A DNA stretch of 64,000 bases from Halopiger djelfimassiliensis (GTDB lineage Archaea > Halobacteriota > Halobacteria > Halobacteriales > Natrialbaceae): positions 1,089,725-1,153,724 of the forward strand of contig NZ_HG315684.1 in the NCBI RefSeq assembly GCF_000455365.1, read 5' to 3'. The notes under the pieces were generated by a model, which did no database searches, was not told where the DNA came from, and was given only the letters and a program-made list of their open reading frames with translations. The position numbers and the translations under genes were made by a program. Every line of letters starts with the position of its first letter. The first letter of the stretch is position 1. Of the stretch, positions 24,965 to 34,033 are shown piece by piece.

Positions 24965-26191
24965 CTACAGCTGATTCCACACGTCCTCGTCGTCGTCGAA
25001 CGCGTCGGGTTCGTCGACGGACGTAAACTCCTCGCTGCCGTCCAGTTCCGGCAGGTCGTCGGGCGGGGACTCGTCATCGGCGTCGGAAGTCGGCCCCGGA
25101 TCGGCGTCTACCACGGCCGATCGCTCCTCGAGGTCCAGTTCCGGCCAGGCGGTTTCCTCCCAGCGACCGCGGTGGCTGTAGTAGTAGACGACGCTCCCGC
25201 TGACGACCGCGAACAGGCCTCGCTGGCGGTCGTGAACGACGCGCTCGTTCGCGTCGATCGCGACGTCGACGACGTCTTCGAGGGAATCCAGCGAGACGTG
25301 GTGGTCGCCGATCCACATCGGAATCGATCCCGTCGAGATCCACTCGGCATACCGCTGTTCGTGAACCGCCCGGCGGGCGGCTTCGACGTCGTCAGGGGAA
25401 CGGCGAACGACGGCCCCAGCGCCGGCAAGCGACAGCGTCCCCAGCAGCGAGAGGGCGGCGATAAACAGCGGGTTTCGTGACTGAGTCGTCCGTTCGGTAC
25501 CGATCCGATGGGGGTTGGTTTCGGACGCCGACAGCGACTCCTCGAGCCAGTAGGCGTCGTCGGTTAGCTGGACCGTCGTCGTCGCCCGCTGTGTGCCGTC
25601 GTGACGGGCGGTGTCGTACGCGACGCGAAGTTGCAGTTCGAGCGAAACCGATCCGACGCGCCCGAGTTCGGACTCGAGTTGCCGCTGGCGCTCGAGATAG
25701 GACTCGACGTCGACGGTCGTCCGTGACGTCGCGACGCCGTCTTCGACCGTCGGCGTCGCGTTGAGTTCTTCGGTGGTTTCGTTCCAGAACGGCTCCCCGT
25801 CGCGGGCGGCTTCGAAACGAAGCGTGAGTTCGTGCGTTACGTTGCCGTCTGTGACCGGTGTTCCGGCGGTTTCGTTGACCAGCCGCGTCTCCGGTTCGAC
25901 GACGAGTTCCGGCGACGCGTTCAGCATGTAGACCGAACTATCCTCCAGTCGTTCGTCCGGTTCCCACAGCGTCCCGCCGTCGACGACCGTCACGCTCGTC
26001 TGGACCTCGGTCGTGACCGATTCCTCCGCCATCCGCGGCGTCGTCTCCGTCTCCGGGGTGGCGACCGCCCAGCCGGTTGCAACAAGTGTGAGCACGCCGA
26101 CGGCGACGAGCACGACGACGACCGCGCGCCCGTGTTCGGCGAGCAATAGATCGAGCCGTGCGTTGTCAAGTAGCCCCTCCATGTGCCCCAT
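24965..26191 (-). CDS. DUF5305-like membrane protein of the signal peptidase locus
   Basis: 408 residues: a membrane segment at ~23-45, a large outside domain (50-~265, beta-rich with many N-glycosylation sequons such as NETA, NVTH, NETT), a second membrane segment at ~268-290 (FIAALSLLGTLSLAGAGAVV) and an inside domain to ~360, then an acidic tail. This matches what I know of haloarchaeal DUF5305 proteins, which travel with SipW-type signal peptidases. Function unknown; a partner or chaperone of the secreted fibres is a reasonable inference. Starts at 26191 or the ATG at 26182. Downstream of the signal peptidase gene in the same direction. Confidence 0.8.
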   Translation of the reverse strand: MGHMEGLLDNARLDLLLAEHGRAVVVVLVAVGVLTLVATGWAVATPETETTPRMAEESVTTEVQTSVTVVDGGTLWEPDERLEDSSVYMLNASPELVVEPETRLVNETAGTPVTDGNVTHELTLRFEAARDGEPFWNETTEELNATPTVEDGVATSRTTVDVESYLERQRQLESELGRVGSVSLELQLRVAYDTARHDGTQRATTTVQLTDDAYWLEESLSASETNPHRIGTERTTQSRNPLFIAALSLLGTLSLAGAGAVVRRSPDDVEAARRAVHEQRYAEWISTGSIPMWIGDHHVSLDSLEDVVDVAIDANERVVHDRQRGLFAVVSGSVVYYYSHRGRWEETAWPELDLEERSAVVDADPGPTSDADDESPPDDLPELDGSEEFTSVDEPDAFDDDEDVWNQL

Positions 26192-26308
26192 CCGTGTGGT
26201 CTCCTGCCAAACCAGTCTATAGTATGACTAGTCGGACAGCAAGACAATCCTACCTGAAAGCAAGGGAGACCACCAATATAACGGTAGTGGTTCGGGACAA
26301 CTATCGAC

Positions 26309-27475
26309 TCAGCGCCACTTCCGGATCGTCCGTTCGAGCCGGGTCGATAGCGGGACGTGATCCCCGGCGTTGCGAACGCGGAAGTCACCGTACCCGAAAA
26401 GGAGGAGAACGAGGGCGACGGCCCCGGCAACGATGACGCCGTTGACGGCTGCAATCCCGGCAAGCGGATGGAGGCTGTGAAGCCGGACGAGAACCGACGG
26501 CGGCAACACCGCGAGATACCGATATTCGCCGACGTGGCGCGTGTACTCGCCGGTCGAGTCGGGTGCGGTGAGCGATACCGTCGTCTCGGCGCGGTTTCTG
26601 ATACCGACGGTCTGCCAGTCCGGCTCGGTATCGACTCCCCGATGGGTTGCCTCGTGAACCACGACGATCGGCACGTACCCGGCGTTGTCGACGGTTCGAG
26701 TGAGCGTCGTCGTCTCACCGGGGGCGACGATCTGTGGGTCGTCGCCGGGCGATTCGGTACTCACGAGGCCGTACTCGTAGGTCCCCGACGGGACGACCAT
26801 CGCCGCAGTCGCGAACGTCACGAGCACGAGCAACACGAGTCCAAGCGCCGTCCAGAACCCGATCACGTTCTCCCGACGGCGCGAGCGCGTCGTCTCCCGC
26901 CGGCCCGGGCCGAGTCGCTCGAGCAAAGTGCCGAACCCGAGCATGGCGACGCCGATCGCGACCAGCAACGCGCCAAGGCCGTCCGCGTCGGCGGTCGTCG
27001 TCAGGCCGAGCACCGGGGCAATCGCCGCATGCGTCGACTCCACGGCCCCGTGGACGCCCATGACGGCGGTCCCGAGGGAGGGGATCGTGACGACCTCGCC
27101 GTTTACCTGCCAGACTTCGGCGACGATCTGTTCGTCCGAGACCGGCGGTTCCGGCCCGTCCTGATCGGTAAACGGGTTCGCATCGCCGGCCGTAACGTAC
27201 CCCTCGTCGGTTTCGTCGACGACGCGGTGGGTCGTCAACCCGCCGCCGTGGAGTTCCCTGGCGTCGTAGACGACGACGTCGCCCTCCTCGACGTCGCCGG
27301 CGACGAGGCTCGGAATCGCGACGAACCCGTCGCCGGCCGTCATCGTCGGCTCCATGCTCCCGGTCGCAACGTACCCCAACAGGATCGGCTGTCCGAGGAG
27401 GTGACCGACCAGAAGCAAGACGACCACGAGCGCGCCGGCGAACCCGAGGACGCGCTTGGCGGTAGTGGACGTCAT
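26309..27475 (-). CDS. Signal peptidase I of the S26B (SipW/Sec11) type with C-terminal extra domain
   Basis: 388 residues. N-terminal membrane segment (8-~30), catalytic Ser40 in ATGSMEP and His83 in LTTHRVV: the Ser-His dyad of archaeal, ER and SipW enzymes rather than bacterial Ser-Lys. The conserved GDAN block is near 98. After the peptidase domain (~160) come a membrane segment near 175-190, a third near 205-230, a ~100-residue beta-rich outside domain, and a final membrane segment near 345-365. Typical family length is 150-220, so this one carries an unusual second half, similar in plan to DUF5305. Its position among DUF1102-type secreted proteins suggests a dedicated processing peptidase, as SipW is for TasA. 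Confidence 0.92.
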   Translation of the reverse strand: MTSTTAKRVLGFAGALVVVLLLVGHLLGQPILLGYVATGSMEPTMTAGDGFVAIPSLVAGDVEEGDVVVYDARELHGGGLTTHRVVDETDEGYVTAGDANPFTDQDGPEPPVSDEQIVAEVWQVNGEVVTIPSLGTAVMGVHGAVESTHAAIAPVLGLTTTADADGLGALLVAIGVAMLGFGTLLERLGPGRRETTRSRRRENVIGFWTALGLVLLVLVTFATAAMVVPSGTYEYGLVSTESPGDDPQIVAPGETTTLTRTVDNAGYVPIVVVHEATHRGVDTEPDWQTVGIRNRAETTVSLTAPDSTGEYTRHVGEYRYLAVLPPSVLVRLHSLHPLAGIAAVNGVIVAGAVALVLLLFGYGDFRVRNAGDHVPLSTRLERTIRKWR

Positions 27476-27571
27476 CGAACGGGTTGCGAGTATTTCATTG
27501 TCCGTGAACGGTTCGTTCGTGCACTCTGTCAGGCCTGCACGACCATAACTTCCCGGTGGTCGTCGCTCCGA

Positions 27572-28738
27572 TCATCGCGTCCACCGTCGGTTGGCAGCAC
27601 CGAGCAGAACCAACAGTCCCAGTGCCGTCGGCGGGGCGAGCGCCGCGGTCGTCGACGCCGCCAGTTCGCGGTTCCGGATCGGGAACGGACTCGACTCCGT
27701 GACGGTGATCGATCCAGCCGACACGCCGCCGACCGCGACGTCGTACGTCCCCGGTCCGTCGGCGGTCCAGGGAAACGAGACCGTCGCCTCCTCGTTCGGC
27801 GGGACGACGACGGTCATTTCGTCGACGACGATGCCGTCGAGCACGAGTTCGAGCGTTCGCTCGACCGATTCATCAGTGGGATTGGCGACGGTCGCGGTTA
27901 CGGTCGTGGACTCGCCGACGACGAGTTCGGCGTCCGCGACGGTCGCTTCGACGAGTTCGACCGGTGGCCCGTCGACGACGACGGACTCGCTGAACTCCCC
28001 GACACCGACCGCGTACGTTCCCGGCCACTGCATGGGCCGTTCGAACGAGACCGTCCGCGTCTCGCCGGGTTCGAGCGTGATCGTCCGCTGGTCGACGACG
28101 ACGCCGTCGACGGTCAGCACGGCGGTCGTCCGCCCCGTCGCGGTACCGGCGTTCTCGTAGGTCGCGTTCACCGTCACGTTCTCGCCCGCGTCGATCGGCT
28201 GCCGGGATACGTCGATCCCCGTCTGCGTGATACTGACCCCGGGGCCAGCCCCGCCCGTTCTCTGGCCGGGTTCGGACGGCCGTTCGGGGTCACCGTCTCC
28301 GGTTCCGTACTCCACGTGTACCGTGAACGTCTCCGCGGTATCGGCGACGGCGTGCGTATCGACCGCGACTCCAACGGGAATCGTTTCGCCAGCATCCGGC
28401 TCGAGCGGCGTTGTATCGGTGATTTCGTCGTCGGGAGCGCCACGCTCGTAGAAGGTCACGCCGTCGTCGCCGTGGTCGATCCACACTGCGGCGACGGCGT
28501 CGTCGGTGACGGTTATGGTGAACACGTCGTCCGCAGCAGTCACCGCACGGTCGTTGAGCGCGTCGAGGTCGAGCCTGAGTTGGCCGTCGGCGTCGACCGA
28601 CGCGTATCGCTCACTCGTCGGTTCGATGACGACGTCGTCGCGTTCGGCCTCTTCACCGATGGTAACCGCTGCTGTCGGAACCGCAAGGGCAAACAGACAG
28701 ACGGCGATTGTGAGGAGTCGTATCCGTAGCGATGGCAT
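27572..28738 (-). CDS. Secreted CARDB-like protein of the SipW-type locus
   Basis: 388 residues. Signal peptide (RLLTIAVCLFALAVPTAAV, 6-25), then a region ~30-130 related to the DUF1102 theme (TITVTDDAVAAVWIDHGDDGV), and two CARDB/Ig-like domains (~150-240 and ~245-345) with typical blocks NVTVNATYENAGTAT and STTVTATVANPTDE. The C-terminal hydrophobic segment (TAALAPPTALGLLVLLGA) followed by NRRWTR would anchor it in the membrane. It lies between the peptidase and the DUF1102 protein in the same direction, and so is probably in their operon. Likely a cell-surface structural or scaffold protein. Confidence 0.82.
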   Translation of the reverse strand: MPSLRIRLLTIAVCLFALAVPTAAVTIGEEAERDDVVIEPTSERYASVDADGQLRLDLDALNDRAVTAADDVFTITVTDDAVAAVWIDHGDDGVTFYERGAPDDEITDTTPLEPDAGETIPVGVAVDTHAVADTAETFTVHVEYGTGDGDPERPSEPGQRTGGAGPGVSITQTGIDVSRQPIDAGENVTVNATYENAGTATGRTTAVLTVDGVVVDQRTITLEPGETRTVSFERPMQWPGTYAVGVGEFSESVVVDGPPVELVEATVADAELVVGESTTVTATVANPTDESVERTLELVLDGIVVDEMTVVVPPNEEATVSFPWTADGPGTYDVAVGGVSAGSITVTESSPFPIRNRELAASTTAALAPPTALGLLVLLGAANRRWTR

Positions 28739-28803
28739 TGCTGTCCGGTAGCCGCGGCTGGACGTTCGAGGCGGACCACCGAATCGAAACTCCGAGATCG
28801 GCC

Positions 28804-29379
28804 TCAGGCTTCGTCCGCGGTGATTACGATCGTCTCGATCTGGCTCGCGTCACCGGCGGTCGTATCGAACTCGAACCCGACGTCGATACTCGAGCCGTAC
28901 TCGTTGTCGCCGGCGTCGGTCCCATCAGCGGTGAGGATCTGTGTCCCGTCGATCACGGTGTTTCGGTCACTCCCGACGTAGGGCGTGAGAACGGCGTCGT
29001 AGCTGCTATCGTCGGGCCCGATCGAGAGCGTCACGTCGTTCGTCCCGTTGTTCGTGATCGTGAGGAGATCGTCGAAAGACGTTACCGCATCGTCGTTGAG
29101 TCCGTCGCCATCGGCGGCCGTTGCGTCGAAGTGGAACTCGATCTGCCCCTGTTGATTGCCGTTCCCGTCGGTTCCACCGCTTGCCTGAACGAAGCCGCTG
29201 TCGGCCGCTCGACTCGAGTGGACCTCGAGTGCGAGGAACGCGGCTGCGTCGTCGGCCACGTCGATGTTGGCCGTTCGGCTCGCTTCTACGCTACTGAACG
29301 CGCCCGTCCCGAGCGCTGCGCCACCGCCTGCGACGATCGTACCCAATCCAACTAACACGTTGCGTCGATTCATTCTCAT
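28804..29379 (-). CDS. DUF1102/SipW-substrate-type secreted protein
   Basis: 191 residues. The N-terminus NRRNVLVGLGTIVAGGGAAL is a twin-arginine-like hydrophobic signal, followed by the motif R35-x3-I-x-V-x-D-x3-A-F-L-x-L-E52 that marks haloarchaeal DUF1102 proteins and resembles the start of camelysin/TasA-type fibre subunits. The rest is beta-rich, with Asp/Thr/Gly richness and no cysteine. It is probably exported, cut by the nearby S26B peptidase and assembled or anchored at the surface (inference). Alternative start at ATG 29373. First gene of the leftward set 28804-24965. Confidence 0.85.
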   Translation of the reverse strand: MRMNRRNVLVGLGTIVAGGGAALGTGAFSSVEASRTANIDVADDAAAFLALEVHSSRAADSGFVQASGGTDGNGNQQGQIEFHFDATAADGDGLNDDAVTSFDDLLTITNNGTNDVTLSIGPDDSSYDAVLTPYVGSDRNTVIDGTQILTADGTDAGDNEYGSSIDVGFEFDTTAGDASQIETIVITADEA

Positions 29380-29824
29380 GGTCTTGCCTTCGGTGCCGGC
29401 GATCGTAAGCGACGATTACCGGACGACCGTTACCGCATTCCTGTGACTCCTCCCCCTTTGTATTGAGTAGCCAGAACGTCCGATCGGTGGGTGAGAACTC
29501 CCGAACGGTCCGCCAGAACCGCTTCAAGCGCGTCCTGAAACGCGCGACACCGACGGACGGCGGTCCGACGCCCCTGTGACGCGAGTGAACGAGGACCTCG
29601 GTTGGTATGCCACACGTATTGTAAAACATCTTACTTGTTGTCCCGGATCGACGGGACGTGCGTTCGATCGCGAGCAGCCACAGTGCCTCAGTGCCGAGCA
29701 CTGCGAGTATTCCGCTGTTCACCGTTCGGACGGTGCTCAAGACCAACTTGAAAGCCGGTTCGAGATTACAACGAGATCGATATACATGCATATTTTTATA
29801 CTACGTGTCAGCATATAATATCCA
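29380..29824. promoter_or_regulatory. 445-bp divergent intergenic region of the surface locus
   Basis: Separates the leftward DUF1102 operon from the rightward 922-residue pilin-like gene. Its right end is AT-rich, with a TATA-like box TTTTTATA at 29793-29800, 24 bases before the ATG at 29825 (leaderless). AT-rich patches at about 29618-29642 could be a second promoter or regulator site. The middle is ordinary GC-rich sequence with no gene I can support. Confidence 0.6.
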
Positions 29825-32593
29825 ATGGTGGGAAGAGACAGGGCCCGTTCGCCGGGCAACGCGAATCGGGGTGTGAGTCCGATCGTCGGGATCGCACTCC
29901 TTTTCGTTATGGTACTTATCGGATCCGCGCTCGTGTTTGCAGCCGGCTCCACGATGATGGACTCGCTCGAGTCGCAAGCCGATCGCGAGCAGGTTCGGCT
30001 TTGTGCCGACGAAACCGATCACCGGATCGGAACGGTGGCATCGACAGGGAAGGACCAACCGCTCGAGTTCGACGACCCGGACTGTCAGCCGGACGTCGCC
30101 GAAGAGGGCAGCATCGAACTCGTCTGGTTCAACAGTTCGACCGAATCGCCGCCGTGGACCAACGATACCCGCACCGTCTCCGGCGAACTCGGGGCGCTCG
30201 AGTTCGACCTCGACGACCGAACGATCGCACATCAGGGCGGCGGTATCTGGGAATTTACGGGCAGTGAAACGACCGTCGTCTCGGAGCCCCAGATCAGCTA
30301 CGACAACGAGAGCCAATCCCTGCGGCTCAACATCATGCAACTCGAGGAGGAGGCCCTCCAGGGATCGGACCCGATCGCGAGAGCCGACTACAGCAAGGCG
30401 ACGAACCTGACCGAGGAAATCGCGACGGCCGCCGCACGGAGTCCGGAAGGGACCGACGTGGCGTTCCGGATCGAGAGCCCCTACTACGAGGGATGGGAAC
30501 AGTTCCTCGAGGGGGAACTCGGGGAGTACGCGGACGTCACGACGGATCCGAACGCCGAAACGGTGACCGTCACTATCAAAGACGTCCGGGATCCGTTCGA
30601 TCCGGCGACGTTCATCGTCGTCGAGGACCGAGGACTGTTCGGGCCTAACGGCAAATCGTTGGACCAGCGGGTCGACAAGAGTTCCCTGTTCCGTGTCGGC
30701 GGGATTATCAAAAACACCGGCGACCGCTACGACAAACAGACAGTTTCCGTCTCGATCTGGGACTCGTCGCTCAGCACCGAAATCCTCTCGAAGGACGTAG
30801 ACGTCGGCCTCGATCCGGGTGAAACGGAGAACCTCGGGCAAAAGAAGAAAAGCGGGACGGCCGCACAGTTCCAGCCCGGGGCCTTCAAGCACAAGCTGAC
30901 GCCCGGGGAAACGTACAAATACAAGATCGAGACCGACAAGGACGACCTCAATACCCCGGGGACGTTCTACTACGGGAAAAAGAAACCCTACTTCGAACTC
31001 AGCAAGGTATCGGCGGTCAACGCGTCTCAGTCGGGCGACGGCAACGTGACGATCTCCGGAGACGTCCAGCAGATCGGTACGAAAAACACCACCGACCGGG
31101 CCGTCGACCTCGAACTCGAGTACCTCGACGGGGAGACGCCCAGTGCGTACAAAAGCGTGGCACCGGTATCCGCCGACGGGACGTACGGCGTGACGACCCC
31201 TGTCGAGTGGCGGATGAACGCGAGCAAGATGTTCAACGGCCGGCACAAGTACACGATCGATACCGGTGACGAGAACGTAACGGGGACGTTCACGGTCAAT
31301 ACCGGCGTCGATTCGGACGACTCCGAGGTCTACCTCGAGCCCGGAAACACGGTCAACGTATCGGTTCTCGGAACCGAGATTTCGGCCGAAACCCCGACAA
31401 GAAGAACACGAAACGGGCATCTCCGCGACGACATCGAAGACGGCGAATGGCGGAGGGATGCCGGCAATGGCTGGGACTACAACGTCAAAACGGGGTACAG
31501 AGGCGAAGCGAGGTGGAACGACGCTGGCGGGTGGCAAAGCGACGGTGAGATGAAATGTGCTGCGACCAATTGGATGTACAGCTGTACGGAGTACGAGTTC
31601 GTCGATGCGGAGAAGATCTGGTGGGATTCCGACGGCGGCTGGGATCTCCAATGGACCGAAAGTAGAAACGGCGACTGGGCCTGGGATGGCCCGGGTGACT
31701 GGGGAGAGTATCAGGTCTACGAGAAGAACTGGGCACCAGTGACGGTCGACATCGTCACTCGTCCCGTCGACGAGGATGGGGAGCCGACCGGCGACAGAAA
31801 CGTCATCAAACCCGACGACTGGACAAACGGCGAATACGGCTCCGAGGGCTCGTCCACTCGTCGGAACCTCAACACCCACGATACGAGAGAGCAGATCTGG
31901 GATTACAGCTTCACGACCGACGAGCGGGTGAGCCTCACGCTGAGTTCGACGCTATACGGTTGCGGAAGGAATTACGAGACACAAAACGTAGATACGTATA
32001 CCGACGGTGAATATTACGATTACCACGATACGTGGTCGGAGTACAACGGAAACGGGTACTGGGAACACAATGACTGTCTGAACACCGGCCGCGAATCGCT
32101 CTCGGTCGACGCGACGACCGACTCGAACGGCGCGAACGTCCGTGTCAGGGATAGCGAGAACAACCTCGTGCCGGAACTCCGTGCCGGCCACCAGCGCCAG
32201 CACAGCGCCGACGAAGTCCTCGAGCGGGCCGATCGCGACCTGTTCGGCGGCGAACTCGAGGACGGAACTGGGTATCTGGACCTCAAGGAGGGTCAGGAGT
32301 TCGTCTTCATGATGGAGTTGACCGAAGAAGCAGCGCGAGGAACGGACCCCGACGAGTTCTGGGAACAGGCCAAAGAGACCGACTCGCCCGGGGACCCGAA
32401 CTTCAACGACGTGATCGTCCTCGTCGAGGTCGACAGCATCCCGGCGGACATCGAAGGGCCGGTCCCGGTCGACGGGGACGGAACCCCGGTCGACGTCGGT
32501 GCCGGTGACTCGGACAGCGATCCCGACGAGACCTCGGGGGCCAACCCCGATACCGGCGTCGATGTCGATACCGACCACATCGTCATCGGCTGA
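29825..32593 (+). CDS. Giant pilin-like surface protein with class III signal and Trp-rich segment
   Basis: 922 residues. RGVSPIVGIALLFVMVLIGS (15-34) is a class III (type IV pilin) signal as processed by PibD, probably cut after G16. Normal pilins are 120-200 residues, so this is a giant form akin to haloarchaeal DUF7289-type proteins. After the pilin helix come several beta-rich domains (to ~540) and a segment at ~541-636 with 13 tryptophans in under 100 residues, with acidic and Gly residues between. A further domain with paired cysteines follows, then a Ser/Asp-rich tail ending DTDHIVIG. Lysine-rich patches (KKKSG, GKKKPY) are unusual for this acidic proteome. Likely a tip or wall component of a surface filament; inference. 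Confidence 0.82.
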   Translation: MVGRDRARSPGNANRGVSPIVGIALLFVMVLIGSALVFAAGSTMMDSLESQADREQVRLCADETDHRIGTVASTGKDQPLEFDDPDCQPDVAEEGSIELVWFNSSTESPPWTNDTRTVSGELGALEFDLDDRTIAHQGGGIWEFTGSETTVVSEPQISYDNESQSLRLNIMQLEEEALQGSDPIARADYSKATNLTEEIATAAARSPEGTDVAFRIESPYYEGWEQFLEGELGEYADVTTDPNAETVTVTIKDVRDPFDPATFIVVEDRGLFGPNGKSLDQRVDKSSLFRVGGIIKNTGDRYDKQTVSVSIWDSSLSTEILSKDVDVGLDPGETENLGQKKKSGTAAQFQPGAFKHKLTPGETYKYKIETDKDDLNTPGTFYYGKKKPYFELSKVSAVNASQSGDGNVTISGDVQQIGTKNTTDRAVDLELEYLDGETPSAYKSVAPVSADGTYGVTTPVEWRMNASKMFNGRHKYTIDTGDENVTGTFTVNTGVDSDDSEVYLEPGNTVNVSVLGTEISAETPTRRTRNGHLRDDIEDGEWRRDAGNGWDYNVKTGYRGEARWNDAGGWQSDGEMKCAATNWMYSCTEYEFVDAEKIWWDSDGGWDLQWTESRNGDWAWDGPGDWGEYQVYEKNWAPVTVDIVTRPVDEDGEPTGDRNVIKPDDWTNGEYGSEGSSTRRNLNTHDTREQIWDYSFTTDERVSLTLSSTLYGCGRNYETQNVDTYTDGEYYDYHDTWSEYNGNGYWEHNDCLNTGRESLSVDATTDSNGANVRVRDSENNLVPELRAGHQRQHSADEVLERADRDLFGGELEDGTGYLDLKEGQEFVFMMELTEEAARGTDPDEFWEQAKETDSPGDPNFNDVIVLVEVDSIPADIEGPVPVDGDGTPVDVGAGDSDSDPDETSGANPDTGVDVDTDHIVIG

Positions 32594-32693
32594 AGCCCCT
32601 GCTCATCGACTCTGTCGACCGGCAGCGGTGTGAGTCGATGGCGACGGCAACGGACTTCGACTTGTACCACTGATTCATCGAATGTGAATACGT

Positions 32694-33239
32694 ATGCGTA
32701 CGATTACGATACTCGGCGTCGGCTTCCTCGCCGTCGGAACGCTCCTGTTCGTCGCCGCACCCGGGGCGATCGATTCGATAACGGCCGACCGGGGAGCCGG
32801 TATCGACGTCGCCGACGACGGGAACGCGTTCGTGGGCCTCGAGTATCCGGACGCCGATACCGCATCCACCTCCGAACGGCCGGTGATCAGCCTCGAGAGC
32901 GACGACGGAGCGCTTTCCTGTGGCTTCTTTTCGGGGTGCTCGTACGAGTACAGCGACATCGAGGTCGTCACGGCACGCGATCAGGGACTGACCGGTGAGT
33001 TGACGTTCGACGCCACGGTTCGACAGACCGGGACCGACCCCGCGGTGACCGTCGACGAGGAATCGCTCGAGGACCGGTACGATATCACCGCTACCGTCGA
33101 GTGCGACGCCGAGTTCGTCTGGTTCCAGTCCCGGCAAACCGCGTCCGAAACGACGCTGACGGTCGAACTCGAGGCGGCCGACGAGACGTTCGCGACCGAA
33201 CTCGAGCGATCGATCGACGTCGAATGCGTTCCGGACTGA
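32694..33239 (+). CDS. DUF1102-type secreted protein, second copy
   Basis: 181 residues. Hydrophobic signal (ITILGVGFLAVGTLLFVAAPG, 4-24), then the same motif as 28804-29379: R33-x3-I-x-V-x-D-x3-A-F-V-x-L-E50. Unlike that protein it has cysteines (CGFFSGC near 80, further ones near 137 and 178), so disulfides are possible. The body is beta-rich with alternating Asp/Glu/Thr. It follows the giant pilin-like gene by 100 bases in the same direction. Probably a surface protein matured by the S26B peptidase (inference). Confidence 0.78.
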   Translation: MRTITILGVGFLAVGTLLFVAAPGAIDSITADRGAGIDVADDGNAFVGLEYPDADTASTSERPVISLESDDGALSCGFFSGCSYEYSDIEVVTARDQGLTGELTFDATVRQTGTDPAVTVDEESLEDRYDITATVECDAEFVWFQSRQTASETTLTVELEAADETFATELERSIDVECVPD

Positions 33240-33445
33240 TCGGGGCGTGATCTGGACGAGCACAATGTAGGACCCAGCCGGCAGTCGAACCGGCCGACAA
33301 TGGGGCGATCGGAGCCGGTTCGGCGAGCGATGGACGCCACACAACAAACCATTTTGATATGATTTTATATACACATTATTGCAGGAAAAGTAATTCGTAT
33401 GGCGCTCGAAACCCATTTCTACTGGGTTGCTAGAATAGCGCCAAG

Positions 33446-33469
33446 AATATATATCAGAGTACTCGAGTA
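33446..33469 (+). promoter_or_regulatory. TATA box with adjoining palindrome
   Basis: AATATATATC (about 33446-33455) is followed directly by the 10-bp perfect palindrome TACTCGAGTA (33460-33469). The gene starts at 33503, so the transcript should have a leader of only a few bases to ~25. The palindrome just after the TATA box fits a repressor site. Confidence 0.45.
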
Positions 33470-33502
33470 TCCCCTACGAACGAACGCTCGAGAGAAACAC
33501 AG

Positions 33503-34027
33503 ATGGGGGGTAACTCGAACCGGGGGGAGGTTTTCGATCTCCTGAGTAATCACCGCCGCCGGTACGCGATCCACTACTGCAAGCGCGAGGATGGTCCCGT
33601 CGAACTCGGCGATCTCGCCGAACACGTCGCCGCCTGGGAGCTCGACAAGGACGTCGCGGAGTTGACGTCCGCCGAGCGGAAACGGGTGTATACCTCGTTA
33701 CAGCAGACCCATCTTCCGACGCTCGAGGAGGCAGGCATGGTCGAGTTCGACGATCGAACGATCGAACTCACCGAGGATGCGACCGAACTCGCGGTCTATC
33801 TGGACGTCGTCCCCGGGGATTCGATCCCGTGGGGGGTCTACTATCTCGGCCTCGCCGGCGTCGGCAGCGTCGTGATGACGGGGCTGTGGCTCGAGATCGT
33901 CCCGACCGAGACCGTCCCCGAACTGGGCTGGGCGACGCTCGTTGTCGCGCTGTTTGCCGGCTCGGCCGTCGTCCACGTGCTACAGAACAGACGACTGCGC
34001 CTCGGCGAACTGGAGCGGCCACCGTAA
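33503..34027 (+). CDS. Membrane-bound HTH regulator (DUF7344-like)
   Basis: 174 residues. Residues 5-95 form a winged-helix domain (EVFDLLSNHRRRYAIHYCKR, then LTSAERKRVYTSLQQTHLPTLEEAGMVEFDD), the type called DUF7344 in haloarchaea as I recall. Two hydrophobic segments follow (~110-130 and ~140-160), so DNA binding would be tethered to the membrane. It lies inside the surface locus, 6 bases upstream of the next secreted protein gene, and may regulate it. Confidence 0.85.
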   Translation: MGGNSNRGEVFDLLSNHRRRYAIHYCKREDGPVELGDLAEHVAAWELDKDVAELTSAERKRVYTSLQQTHLPTLEEAGMVEFDDRTIELTEDATELAVYLDVVPGDSIPWGVYYLGLAGVGSVVMTGLWLEIVPTETVPELGWATLVVALFAGSAVVHVLQNRRLRLGELERPP

Positions 34028-34033
34028 TCGACC

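Noticed and set aside
29291-29791. 166-codon minus-strand frame in the long intergenic region
   Set aside because: No recognisable motif, overlaps the DUF1102 gene start, and composition is not protein-like.
29801-31879. 692-codon open frame antisense to the giant pilin-like gene
   Set aside because: Shadow frame of a high-GC gene. It shows no protein-like domain pattern, and the plus-strand product has a clear pilin signal and a TATA box.
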